64,000 nt of DNA from Apis mellifera (Eukaryota; Arthropoda; Insecta; Hymenoptera; Apidae): assembly GCF_003254395.2 (NCBI RefSeq), contig NC_037651.1, forward strand, positions 8,562,001 to 8,626,000, read 5' to 3'. Numbering within the stretch: position 1 is the first letter of the stretch; each line of letters starts with the position of its first letter. Of the stretch, positions 53,101 through 61,327 are shown piece after piece. The translations under genes and the position numbers were made by a program. The notes beneath the pieces were generated by a model. That model worked only from the letters and a program-made list of their open reading frames with translations. It did not search any database and was not told the DNA's origin.

Positions 53101-55006
53101 GTTGGTTGTTTGGTTGATTGTTGCTAGTGGTGAGGGCGGCAGGCACCTATTATCCGGTTAGTGGACCGCCGAGTGAACCCGCACTTCCGGGCGTCGTGCT
53201 ATCCATGCGAACTTCCGTGCACCAAGGTTCGTGTCTCTCTCTCTCTCTCTCTCTTTCTCTTTCGACGACCAATTCTCTCTTTGCCTTGAATTGTGTCTCT
53301 CTCTTTCTCTCTCTCTCTCTTTCTCAGCATCGGTACAATACGACGCTCCCACGTCGTCGCCTCCGTTTCTGCTCCTCCTTTCCTCCTCCTCGCTTCCCTT
53401 TCTTCCGTAAAGTAAACGCTAACGCGGGTCAATCTCTCCGTTGCAGAATCCCCCGTTCTTCCATCGACCAGCTCGGCCTCGCCCCACACCCTCTACGGAC
53501 CGGAGCAGAGCTGTAGCAGGCCGTTCTGCAAGTTGAAACGTAAAAACCATTACCATTGTAACGCCTGCAATCAAGCATTCTCCGAATTGGATCGACTGGT
53601 GGCCCACATAGCGAAACATTCGACAGGTGCCATCCTCAGCCAGCAGCAGCACGAGCTGGGCGGCGGTCAGCCCCCTAATCAACTGCAGCACGACTACCTG
53701 GCCCAATTGTCGCAGAAGCACGACTTCATGGCGCAGAACGCCCAGATGGCGCAGAACATACAGAATTTCCAGAATCAGATGCAGCGTCAGATGCAGCAGA
53801 CCCTCGGCCAGATCAGCCAGCAGACCCAGCAGCAGGTGGTGAAGGAGGTGAAGATCGAGCCGGCTAGGTGCGGGTCGGACGTCGGCGTGCAAAACGTTCC
53901 CAGCGTGAAGAGGGAGCCCGGTGAAATTTCGCGGGGAGACGAGGGGAACAATTCGGTGATGGACGGCAACGAGAACGGTCAATTGTCCCAGCCGAGCATG
54001 CCACCCAGTGTTCAACAGTCCCCGGTTCCGGCCAGCTTCGAGCTGGACCTTAGCCACGGATTCCACTTCCCCAGCCCGGCGGTGATGGCGGCCATGAATC
54101 AACAGATAGCCCTGATGAACCAAGCCCTGCCGCCGTTCCTGCAACACGGCGGCATGTACACGGGCGGGCCAGGTTTGATGTTCGCGCCTGGTCTGCCGCC
54201 CGCCAACTTTCTACCTCCCGCAAGAGACGAGAACCCATTGGCCTCGCTCGCGGCCAATCTCAACTTGAACAAGAGATCCTTGTCCCCGCCCGACAGCAAT
54301 TCTCCAGAGGCGAAGAAGCAGAGGCTTCATCACTCCATGCGGATGCTCAAGGACGAACCGGTGCCGGAAGGATACGTTAGGTTCGTCGCAACTCCTCTCG
54401 CACCTCCCTTCTTTTCAGTCTGTCTTACTAGTATGATGTAGTAGTAAAGAAATGTATGTAACGCGTGATTTAATCATTTCTCGTCTCGTTGGATATTTCA
54501 GGTTCAGATTCAACGAGGACTGCAGGTATCCCCACTGCGGTTACAGGGAGCATCAAACGCATTTCCACTGCATGCGTCAAGACTGCGGCTACTCGTTCTG
54601 CGACAAAACTCGTTTCGTCCAGCACACGGCGAGACACGAGCGCCTCGACACCCTGATGGGTGGCGACTTCCAACAGTACAGAGCGAACGTGCCGTGCGGG
54701 AGGGCACAGTGCGCGTACACGTCCTCGTTGGGCTCGATGCAGAACAAGGCGTCCCACTTCCATTGCCTCAAGTGCGACTTCGTTTGCACGGACACGAACA
54801 AAGTGGTCGCCCACAGGCGGCAACACGCGAAATTGGACAGTATAGCGGCGGCGGGCTTTCAGAAGTTCACGCCTAGCCAGCCTTGCGGTGGTGTGCAGTG
54901 CCAGCATTCCGGCAAACAGACTCACTATCATTGCCTTCAGTGCCAGTACGCCGTCCTCGGCCTAGCGCAGATGTCCGCTCACAAGTACCGCCACATGGAC
55001 ACATAA
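5066..55006 (+). CDS. cas: Castor/CASZ1 zinc-finger transcription factor, nine coding exons, 1689 aa
   Basis: Spliced coding sequence: 5066-5096, 5637-6082, 6157-6451, 24110-24600, 30062-30125, 50031-50609, 50899-52623, 53447-54380, 54502-55006 (TAA). Every junction is GT...AG and successive phases agree (1,0,1,0,1,1,1,2), which strongly supports the model. The protein has twelve para-zinc-finger units, at residues about 484-521, 541-583, 603-642, 662-700, 822-855, 871-911, 1021-1059, 1077-1115, 1233-1268, 1529-1567, 1587-1630 and 1650-1686. The signatures THFHC, HYHC and GFQRF, and linkers such as DKHKSYHIKDE, are those of Castor/CASZ1. By family knowledge it is a nuclear DNA-binding regulator: in Drosophila it acts late in the neuroblast temporal series, and vertebrate CASZ1 acts in heart, retina and neural lineages. 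Size and finger number resemble the long vertebrate isoform more than the shorter fly protein (from memory). Transcript ends and isoforms are not proven. Confidence 0.93.
5097..5636 (+). other. cas: Intron 1 (540 bp)
   Basis: Runs from GTAAGA to TTCCTTTTCCATCAG. It contains a run of about 29 bp of alternating TA at 5406-5434 and purine-rich low-complexity sequence at 5540-5600. No other coding segment is seen. Confidence 0.66.
5406..5434. repeat. TA dinucleotide microsatellite
   Basis: About 29 bp of alternating TA in intron 1. Confidence 0.9.
5637..6082 (+). CDS. cas: Castor exon 2: disordered N-terminus with basic patch and PMDLS motif
   Basis: Acceptor TTCCTTTTCCATCAG, donor GAG|GTGAGT, end phase 0; encodes residues 11-159. 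The ATG at 5642 (residue 13) is a fallback start. Visible motifs are a basic patch KPRNKRKNFKP (residues 50-60, nt 5753-5785), a strongly acidic stretch DESEKEDDELDG, and PMDLS (residues 117-121, nt 5954-5968), which fits the PxDLS motif bound by CtBP corepressors. The rest is charged and rich in Ser/Glu and is probably disordered. The basic patch could serve nuclear import or corepressor binding, as the basic N-terminus of CASZ1 does; that is inference. Confidence 0.9.
6083..6156 (+). other. cas: Intron 2 (74 bp)
   Basis: GTGAGT ... TGTACGCAG, with CT and T-rich sequence between. At 74 bp it is close to minimal insect intron size. Retention would shift the frame, because 74 is not a multiple of three. 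Confidence 0.88.
6157..6451 (+). CDS. cas: Castor exon 3: conserved REYAESTM block
   Basis: Encodes residues 160-257 and the first base of residue 258; the donor is CACG|GTGAGT, phase 1. After a Ser/Asp/Glu-rich stretch comes REYAESTMQELLAIYGL (residues 213-229, nt 6316-6366), predicted helical. Vertebrate CASZ1 carries a closely similar block (RDYAASTM... from memory) far N-terminal of its fingers, so this exon is tied to the family independently of the zinc fingers. The following SVSRQLPPTFLNPPTSGHQPHG is Pro/Ser-rich. The function of the block is not known to me. Confidence 0.9.
8492..8522. repeat. GA dinucleotide microsatellite
   Basis: About 31 bp of pure GA in intron 3. Confidence 0.9.
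14632..14670. repeat. GGAGA pentanucleotide repeat
   Basis: About eight copies of GAGGA in intron 3. Confidence 0.9.
23491..23516. repeat. TA dinucleotide microsatellite
   Basis: About 26 bp of alternating TA in intron 3, 600 bp before exon 4. Confidence 0.9.
24110..24600 (+). CDS. cas: Castor exon 4: SUMO-type site, Gln/His tract and QNP repeat
   Basis: Encodes residues 259-421. It opens with KVKVKEE, containing a psi-K-x-E site (VKEE), then a Pro-rich segment (SPPTPPHTPQSPP). A Gln/His tract spans residues 311-355 (nt 24268-24402), in mixed CAG/CAA codons with CAC/CAT and one ESN interruption. Residues 371-399 (nt 24448-24534) form an imperfect tandem repeat, QNPALAQLLQQ then NPAILSQ then NPQLAQLLQQN, likely helical. 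The donor chosen is AGG|GTGAGT at 24600; an in-frame alternative AAC|GTGAGG at 24570 would remove ten residues. Low-complexity Gln tracts are common in insect transcription factors and vary in length. Confidence 0.88.
24268..24402 (+). repeat. cas: Coding CAG/CAA (Gln/His) repeat
   Basis: A 135-bp in-frame run of CAG, CAA, CAC and CAT codons in exon 4. Codon mixing shows it is not a pure microsatellite, though length variation between individuals is likely. Confidence 0.9.
24601..30061 (+). other. cas: Intron 4 (5.5 kb)
   Basis: GTGAGT ... TTTTCTTTTAG, phase 0. It contains TTC-rich tracts (27640-27733), CT runs and a non-repetitive block at about 25180-25500 that includes an ATTA-rich piece (25410-25445). 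The 345-codon minus-strand frame at 28558-29595 shows no domain and is not treated as a gene. Confidence 0.82.
27640..27733. repeat. TTC trinucleotide tract
   Basis: Imperfect TTC/TCC/TTG run of about 94 bp in intron 4. Confidence 0.85.
30062..30125 (+). CDS. cas: Castor exon 5: 64-nt small exon
   Basis: Acceptor TATTTTCTTTTAG, donor TTTCCG|GTGAGT. It reads VPPTIASLAAMKVEAADPKVS (residues 422-442) plus one base, entering in phase 0 and leaving in phase 1, as the flanking exons demand. Without it, exon 4 (phase 0) could not join exon 6 (phase 1), which supports it strongly. MKVE is a possible psi-K-x-E sumoylation site. It lies alone between introns of 5.5 and 19.9 kb. Confidence 0.8.
32141..32172. 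repeat. GACGAG hexanucleotide repeat
   Basis: About five GACGAG units following GACGAC units, in intron 5. Confidence 0.85.
36570..36601. repeat. CTC trinucleotide microsatellite
   Basis: About ten CTC units in intron 5. Confidence 0.9.
45425..45468. repeat. GA dinucleotide microsatellite
   Basis: Pure (AG)n of about 44 bp inside intron 5. Confidence 0.92.
50031..50609 (+). CDS. cas: Castor exon 6: zinc-finger units 1-3
   Basis: The acceptor CTGATTTCAG (50030) completes Ala443 with the previous exon. It encodes residues 444-635 and ends in phase 1 at ATGG|GTAAAG, inside unit 3. Units: C484-x4-C489, HFHC, H517-x3-H521; C541 ... HYHC, H579-x3-H583; C603-x4-C608, HFHC, with the last histidines (H638, H642) in exon 7. 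The lead-in YSRYVRRYTSGQEC and the linkers HKKRDESLQHGFMRYSP and GFQRFRATESC match CASZ1 closely. These first fingers are the part best conserved between fly and vertebrate proteins, so this exon anchors the identification. Confidence 0.96.
50610..50898 (+). other. cas: Intron 6 (289 bp)
   Basis: GTAAAG ... TTCTTCTTACAG; it interrupts unit 3 between M635 and D636. It contains a TA-rich stretch (50708-50734) and C-rich runs near 50825-50843. Confidence 0.93.
50899..52623 (+). CDS. cas: Castor exon 7: zinc-finger units 3 (end) to 8 and AT-hook
   Basis: The largest exon, residues 637-1210, starting DKHKSYHIKDE and ending ACCG|GTAAGT in phase 1. It completes unit 3 and carries units 4 (C662-H700), 5 (C822-H855), 6 (C871-H911), 7 (C1021-H1059) and 8 (C1077-H1115). 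Between units 4 and 5 lie a Ser-rich linker, AIDLT (nt 51297-51311, a weak PxDLS-like match) and a poly-Gln run. RRKRGRPPKNR (residues 943-953, nt 51819-51851) resembles an AT-hook and a nuclear localisation signal. After unit 8 come a seven-Ser run coded mostly by TCG and a Gly-rich run coded by GGT (about 52513-52551). The upstream frame is closed by the intron, so this is an internal exon. Confidence 0.95.
52624..53446 (+). other. cas: Intron 7 (823 bp), with candidate cassette exon
   Basis: GTAAGT ... TCCGTTGCAG. It holds A-rich and TA-rich sequence (52870-53020) and CT runs (53231-53330). The segment 53143-53226 inside it behaves as a phase-matched optional exon, listed separately. Confidence 0.85.
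53143..53226 (+). CDS. cas: Candidate 84-nt cassette exon (28 aa)
   Basis: Acceptor GGCGGCAG (53135-53142), donor CAAG|GTTCGT (53226/53227). It enters and leaves in phase 1, exactly as the flanking exons require, and stays open, reading G-TYYPVSGPPSEPALPGVV-LSMRTSVHQ. An alternative acceptor TTGCTAG (53127) gives a 99-nt version in the same frame (adds VVRAA). The sequence has normal amino-acid balance, unlike the simple repeats around it. Weaknesses are a poor polypyrimidine tract and a non-consensus donor, so if real it is probably optional. Confidence 0.5.
53447..54380 (+). CDS. cas: Castor exon 8: unit 9, Gln-rich region, SUMO-type sites, basic stretch
   Basis: Acceptor CTCCGTTGCAG; encodes residues 1211-1521 and ends in phase 2 at GTTAG|GTTCGT. 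Unit 9 is C1233-x4-C1238, HYHC, C1251, H1264-x3-H1268. A Gln-rich, probably coiled segment follows (about 1270-1341). Three psi-K-x-E-P sites are visible: VKIEP (nt 53848-53862), VKREP (53905-53919) and LKDEP (54346-54360), the last right before unit 10. KR...KKQR (residues 1486-1503, nt 54271-54324) looks like a bipartite nuclear signal. The stretch between is hydrophobic and Met/Pro-rich (PAVMAAMNQQIALMNQALPP). The donor is weak (GTTCGT), yet the match EGYVRFRFNEDC across the junction fits CASZ1. Confidence 0.92.
54381..54501 (+). other. cas: Intron 8 (121 bp)
   Basis: GTTCGT ... GATATTTCAG. Retention would add 20 codons to exon 8 and stop at TAG 54439-54441, giving a protein without units 10-12. 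Confidence 0.88.
54502..55006 (+). CDS. cas: Castor exon 9: zinc-finger units 10-12 and stop
   Basis: The acceptor GATATTTCAG (54501) restores Arg1522, then FRFNEDC. Units: 10 (C1529-x4-C1534, HFHC, H1563-x3-H1567), 11 (C1587-x4-C1592, HFHC, H1626-x3-H1630, with a longer insert SSLGSMQNKA before HFHC) and 12 (C1650-x4-C1655, HYHC, H1682-x3-H1686). The protein ends three residues after the last histidine (HMDT, TAA 55004-55006). These C-terminal fingers have clear counterparts in the long vertebrate CASZ1 isoform; that isoform's acidic C-terminal tail is missing here. Confidence 0.95.
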
Positions 55007-55721
55007 CACAACTCTGTTCGCTCGAACTGCCATTAAGTTGGAGATGGAAACTTGAAGAAAGACAATTTCTCTTAGGTCCCCTTAGACATTCCTTGAACAC
55101 GGTCGAGGCCCGGAATCGAAGAAGGGAGGGCGAAGTAAGGAAGCAGCGGGGGGTTGGATCCGTCGGATCCCGACCAATTTCGGATCGCGCCGATCGAATC
55201 TGAATCTTATATATAAAGAGGACTGAGGAAGAAGAAGGAGAAAAAAAGAAGAAAGGAAGAGGAAGAAGAAAAAAAGACAATTTCATACGCACCCTGTAGA
55301 CATTCCCTGCAGAATTTGCTCGCGATTGTCCATGCCCGGCACACACGATTGCGTGTTGTTGCGTACATTCGTTGGAGACGAGGCTGGATGATTAGGAGCA
55401 GACCCCGACCGCGGCCTAGTCATTAATCTTCAGCCGTTCTATCGACCAGGAGTAATCGATAGCTCTTTTATAGCGGCGTGTGTCTTCTCGTTCGGATCGG
55501 AACACCAACGGATATTATAATCCGTTAATATCGGTCGATGCATCGAATGGAACTGTTCAAATCACCTCGATGACTTCGTACTTACGAGAGAGATATTTTT
55601 TATCGATCATCTTGCAAACATTTCGCACGATCACTTCTCGAATCCGAATGGTGCTTGAAGAGACTTTCGTGTGGCACGATGCGATTCGGCAGACAGAAGA
55701 GATCTTAAAAAGGAAACGAAA

Positions 55722-55722
<1 letters not shown>

Positions 55723-55759
<37 letters not shown>

Positions 55760-55817
55760 AAGAGAGAGAGAGTGAAAGAGAGAGAGAATGAAAGAGAGAA
55801 AGAGAGAGAGAGAGAGA
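55723..55817. repeat. GA dinucleotide microsatellite in 3' UTR
   Basis: About 95 bp of GA with few interruptions (CGAA, TGAAA). Confidence 0.92.
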
Positions 55818-56779
55818 AAACCTGGCATAGAACCCGTAGACAATAACAAGAATGACGAGTCTATCGTATAGCTTTAGATCGCGAGGATAAAAGACAAACT
55901 ATAATATTTAATAGAAAAAGACCTTGTACATTTCGTTTTTTCGTTTTTTTTTTCCTCCCTCCCCCTTTTTTTTTCTAGTATCACTCGTGTACCCTCCACG
56001 TGGTGCAAAGTAAAATCGTCGTGACCACTCTATCTCCTAAAATATATATATATATATAAAATATATATATATGCGAAGAGAATGAAATCAATGATCAAAG
56101 AAGTCCTCGAAGAGGAATCGGATTATTTATAACGAGTTCAACTGATTCTATATGATCAACCGTCGGCAAGCAGACGCGAGTTAAAAAGACAGAGATACTA
56201 TTACGTCTAGTCCATCGCACCATCGATGAATCGTTGAAGAAAAGAATTCTCCCATGTTTTCAACATCCTCCCCATCAATGGTGCAATGATTTTTCTACGA
56301 TTGTCCGCAGTTTTTCCCCCTCCTCCTTTCTTTCTTTTTCTTCTCTCCCCTCTCCTACAATTGTTATTACTTCTTAAGTTCCCTCTTTTTTCTTTTTTTT
56401 TGTTTTTTGTTTTTCCACACCGGAAAGGAATAATGAACGGTAACGAATCGTACTAAAGATTTATTATAATACGCTTTCACGCCGCGACTAGGAGGGTACG
56501 CGTGATTTTTACATCGTTATTAATCGTATTACGAACAGTATTGATATAAAAAAAAAAAATTAAAAAGAAGAAAACACGAAAAAAAAAAAAAGAAAAGAAC
56601 TGCAAGAAAATTAACTGAGAGTTAACAAAAAGACTGCCAGCCAAGACGAGACATGTAGCGAACATTAGAGATCAAGGATGATTCGGTGATTCCGTTCGTT
56701 TTCGAGGCAACCGTTGCTCGCAGGAAACAAAATATTATTTGTTGCGGATATATTTTGTTGTAAAGTAATTAGTATATCT

Positions 56780-56875
<96 letters not shown>

Positions 56876-56893
56876 TATACATATATATATATA
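56780..56893. repeat. GT/TA dinucleotide microsatellite
   Basis: Short (GT)n leading into about 100 bp of nearly pure (TA)n with two ATATAC interruptions, in the 3' UTR just before the AATAAA at 56956. Confidence 0.95.
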
Positions 56894-56955
56894 CGAGATC
56901 GTCATGAAGATTCGAAAGAGAAGCATGTATACTGTAAAATGCGAGAGCAACTCGA

Positions 56956-56961
56956 AATAAA
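56956..56961 (+). terminator. Candidate poly(A) signal AATAAA with GU-rich element
   Basis: First canonical hexamer after the stop codon. The next 40 bases contain GAGTGTGTAG and ACGTGTTTTA, matching a downstream GU/U-rich element. Confidence 0.5.
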
Positions 56962-57280
56962 AGATGGACGAGTGTGTAGTACGTGTTTTATACGTGAAAA
57001 TGAAAATGGAAATTCTCGCGTTCCTGTTCTCAACACGGTTATTCAACAACGATACGATTATTAATTCTGTATTCCGTAAATCTGTGTCTTTTTACCCCTA
57101 AACTCTTTCCCTTTTTAATCATATTTATCGAGATTTAATCGAGTTTTAAAAATTTTTTTTTTTTAGCTCTCTTATACGAATCTTGTATAAATATTAAATA
57201 TTCTTTCAGTTCTTTCAAATTGGTATATTCTTGAATCAAATACGATTACGATCGTATCGTTGATGAAATCTCCCCTGTGA

Positions 57281-57354
57281 AAGAAAAAAAGAGAAGAAGA
57301 AGAAGAAGAAAAAGATGAAGATGAAGATGAAGAAGAAGAAGAAGAAGAAGAAGA
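57281..57354. repeat. GAA/GAT microsatellite
   Basis: Purine-rich GAA run with internal GATGAA units. Confidence 0.85.
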
Positions 57355-58226
57355 CGATCGACGACGAGTAACACGACGAACCTGAAGAAAATAATCATCA
57401 TAAAATGTATTTTTTCGAGCACTATTGATCACACTAGTAGCTGTTAGAGCATGCATAATCCCGTTGGGACGTTGTACAAGTGTGCGAGTGTAAGGGTGAC
57501 GCGCTAGGGTGCCTTTAGAGTTTTCCCCGAACTTGTAGGACCGTGCCTTAGCAAAAGACCGACCGTTTATTAAATACGCAAATTCTTTTCAAAAAAAAAA
57601 ACACTGAGCTGTACGAGAAAGTAAAAAAAAAAAAAAAAGTAAGAAAAAGAAAAAGAGAAGGAAAAAAGAAGAAAAAAATAATAATAATACGAAAAGACAT
57701 GCACAGGAAGGAACGATGTGAACACGATCGTAGGAAGTTAGTGCCTTAAATAAGCGCGTCAAAAAAACATACACGAAGAGAAACGAACATCCAGTCGCCA
57801 AGAATTATCCTTTCGTCTTTTTTTTTTTTCATCCGACAATATATAATGGAAGAATAGTATACTTCGATACTAGAAAGAATATATAGAACGATCGATAATA
57901 GAAATTTTTTTTTTAGAGGCTTGTACACGCGGTTGAAGGAGTTCGAATTTTTGCGACCGAGGACTTGGAGGATCCTTCGTTTTTTTTTTTTTTTTCTCTC
58001 TCTTTTAGACACTTTTTTCCAACGTTTCGTGAATCGAGCACCACGAGACAAGGGACGAGAATTAATTTCGTCCGCCATTTTGGAGATCCGCTTTACTTTT
58101 ACTTCAACGATAATCCGTTTCCGAAATTCGAAAATATGTTTATTTGTCACGAGAAAAATTTGTCGATTACTACTTGTTTTTTTTTCTTTCTTTCTTTCTT
58201 TCTTTCGTTCATTTGTCTTTGAATTT

Positions 58227-58292
58227 TATTATTATTATTATTATTATTACTATTATTATTATTACTATTACTACTATTACTATTACTATTAC

Positions 58293-58328
<36 letters not shown>

Positions 58329-58350
58329 TATTATTATTATTATTATTATA
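58227..58350. repeat. ATT/ACT trinucleotide microsatellite
   Basis: About 124 bp of ATT units interspersed with ACT, ending at ATAATCTTTC. Confidence 0.95.
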
Positions 58351-59455
58351 ATCTTTCGAGAAGATTAAAGACACAAGAGCGGGTCTCTGGTGGGTCCGGG
58401 ATGAGGTTTCCCAAAAAAAACTCAATCCTAATCTTCCCCTTTATTAGTCTCTAGTATATCATTCCACTAGCAAGGTTGCGCGTGTCAACGAAGTCGATTA
58501 GTCATGTAGATCGGTCCCCGCCCTCCTCTCGCGATCGAGCGAATCGAAATCCGAGGAACGATAGAAGAAGATATCGGCCATCGCGATATGCCCGGTTTCT
58601 TCGATCTTTCTCTTCGATCTTTCGGAGGAGGAAAGATTCGAGCCGGGAGGGGGGGGGAAAGAAAGATTCGTACATTATCCGCTCGTAAACTCGCGTGAAA
58701 AATTGCGCGAAGGGTAAAAGAAAAAAAAAAGAAAAAAGCGAGGATAAAGCGCGGAGGATCGCTGATGGATAAGTTGCTTGAGAGCCGAGCCATTTTAAAC
58801 GAGTGCCATAAAAACGATTTAGAGTCTCTCTCTCTCTCTCGAGCCTCGCCTCGTGTCGCTTTTATTATTAATCCCTTTTTTGGCGTGTGAAGGATATCCC
58901 CCACGTGCGTGCGAGGGAGGAGGGAAGAGGGAGAAAGAGAAGAAGAAAAAAAGAAAGAAAAAAAAAAAAGAGTAAAAACTACTACTACTGTAAAATATTT
59001 ATTATTACTACTTAACGGAACGGAAGAAGAGGTGAAGTTTGTTGTTTGGTTATGCGATATATATATATATATATATTGCGGTGGGGACCGGAAGTGGCGA
59101 GATCGCGAGAGGATCGTGCGTTGCGAAAGGGGTGTGAGATCAACCTCGATGGATCATCGCGAGAGAGATCATGGAAAGAGAGGAAGAGATGAATAGAAAG
59201 AGAGAGAGAGAGAGAGAGAGAATGTGAGAATGTTTGAAATAGCGACGATGAACTGAGGTTGCCTTATAACTATCGAGCCTATAATATATATAAATATATA
59301 TATATATATATAAATAGAAAAATATATTATTGCGAAGATCGTCAACGACGATGAAGGGAAAAATATTAAAAGATTAAAAGGAGGAACGAAGCAAGAGTGT
59401 GTACGAGTGCGTGTGTATGTATGCATGTATGTATGCACGTGTGTATGTAAAAGAG

Positions 59456-59461
59456 AATAAA
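59456..59461 (+). terminator. Candidate distal poly(A) signal AATAAA
   Basis: Canonical hexamer lying 4.45 kb after the stop; a GTGTGT follows at 59470-59476. Distal alternative polyadenylation is common in neural genes, but this is one of several possible sites. Confidence 0.3.
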
Positions 59462-59690
59462 AGAGAGATCGTGTGTAAAAGAATGATATATGTATACCAG
59501 TAGAAAGAAAAACGTACTATTATTATTTGAAGAGAATAGGGAGAATAGGGAGAAAAAGAGAGAGAAAGAGAAAGAGAGAGAGAGAGAGATGAGAAAAAGG
59601 GAGAGAAGAGAAAATTTATCGTACGATCATTAGTATTAAAATACCTGCTGTATGGATGTAAGAGAAAAGAAAGCTATTATATAATTTTAT

Positions 59691-59731
59691 CTATTATTAT
59701 TAATTATTATTAATTATTAATTAATATCCTC

Positions 59732-59766
<35 letters not shown>

Positions 59767-59776
59767 ATTATTATTA

Positions 59777-59819
<43 letters not shown>

Positions 59820-59820
59820 T
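59691..59820. repeat. ATT trinucleotide microsatellite
   Basis: ATT/TAATT repeats in two blocks split by AATATCCTC near 59725. Confidence 0.9.
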
Positions 59821-59882
59821 ATGAATGAGTATCGGAACCACACATCTTATGTAGCTGTGATTTTGCTTTCGAACAAGTAAAG

Positions 59883-59888
59883 ATTAAA
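59883..59888 (+). terminator. Candidate distal poly(A) signal ATTAAA
   Basis: ATTAAA followed about 20 nt later by GGTATTTTGTTATTTC, a U/GU-rich element. It lies right at the change into AT-rich intergenic sequence, so it is a plausible end of the longest transcript. Confidence 0.3.
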
Positions 59889-61327
59889 AATATTTATAGC
59901 AACGAATGGTATTTTGTTATTTCATCGATATATAACGCTTATTTCCTATCGAAATAGTAGAATAGTAGTCTCGGATTTATTGAGGCTACTTAATTAGAAG
60001 TTAACAAGATTTTTAATTAGAAAACAATCACGGAAATATCACTGTTTTTTTAAACGCTCACGATAGGCCAGTTTCCATACTGGAAAATCACTAATAAATG
60101 AAATGTATGATCACTTTATAATTTATCTTTCAACGTTTTGTTTAATAATTTTTTAAACCTCTCGATTCGTCGAGAAAGAAAGAAAGAAAGAAATCGTGGG
60201 GAGAACAATAATCGTGTCATGATAATTGAGAACAAAAAAATAAGCAAAGGTAAATGGAAATATTATATTTAAATTGATAGTAGAGTAGAAATACTCTTGA
60301 ACGATGGGTTGAGAAAAAGCTGATGGAGAATTTTCAGAAAATTTTCATTAATTTAGCAATCGGTTTAATCGTGGAGTGGAAATGTTTAAACGTTATTTTA
60401 TCTCTCGTTCTTGTAATCGCTTGAAAATTTTAATTATACGTATTACTTTCAACTTAATTGATTAAATTGTTATTCAAAGACTATTTATACGATACTCACC
60501 ATTTCATTATACTTAATAATAGATTTTTCCTATCATACGTGCGAATATCAGTCCAGAACCAAAATATTTGCATGATCGTATAAATGTTCGAAGGCGACAA
60601 AACTCTTAATTATCGATTATACGTAAAAAATATTGCGTAACGATGTTTATAATTATCGAAAGTTTTGCGTAATGATGTTAAATTGGTTATTCTTCTTGTT
60701 TTCGTTTAATATTTTATCGGTCGGTTTATCGTTTAGTTTACTAAATATGTCTAATGAATAACATCGATTCAGCACTTGGTAATTAAAATTTGCTTTACGA
60801 TATTTGTTATATCATCAATACACAATGTTTATTATCATCGAACGTTATTATAGGCTGTATCAATCAGGATTGAAAAATTGTATTTCGCGAGGTTAAAAGA
60901 AACAAACATAATTTTATATAAGATAATTCCTTTGAATGTATTACATTTCTAAAATTTTATTATTCCAAGATGTACTTGTGTGGAAATATTTATTGATCGT
61001 ATTAACCTCGCAATAACGTGTTGTTTAAGCGCGTGGATTTTTCATAGATTCGAACGATTGATAATAATAATTGAATCGGATATTAATAAAAATTGAATCC
61101 AGTTTATGAAAATTAATTCAGATTAAATATTAAATTATCTAAATTAGAATGAATGAACAACGTGTAATTATTTTTACTTCAAACGATAATTCAATCTTTA
61201 TTGAATCCTATAAATAAATTCAGCGGAACTGTTACAAAAATTAATAAAACACGTTTTGAATATCGGCCAGTCACAGACGAAGAAAAGAAATAGTGAAAAA
61301 AGGATAGAGATAGGGAAAAAAATATGG

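Larger units (their letters stand above)
55007..56980 (+). other. cas: 3' UTR, minimal extent
   Basis: Starts right after TAA and has no further domain. It contains a GA repeat (55723-55817), short TA runs (56041-56073), T-rich and A-rich segments and a long GT/TA repeat (56780-56893). The first canonical AATAAA is at 56956, followed by GTGTGTAG...GTGTTTTA, a good downstream GU-rich element, so cleavage near 56970-56985 is plausible. Later signals suggest longer forms reaching about 59.9 kb. Confidence 0.55.
56981..59900 (+). other. Possible extended 3' UTR or downstream flank, no gene
   Basis: Almost all simple sequence: GAA/GAT repeat (57281-57354), poly-A runs, ATT/ACT repeat (58227-58350), GA runs (59191-59220, 59550-59590) and ATT repeat (59691-59820). 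Frames here translate to homopolymers (for example a poly-Tyr run over the ATT repeat) and are not genes. Confidence 0.5.

Noticed and set aside
57921..58454. 177-codon frame with a long poly-Tyr run
   Set aside because: Direct translation of the ATT/ACT microsatellite.
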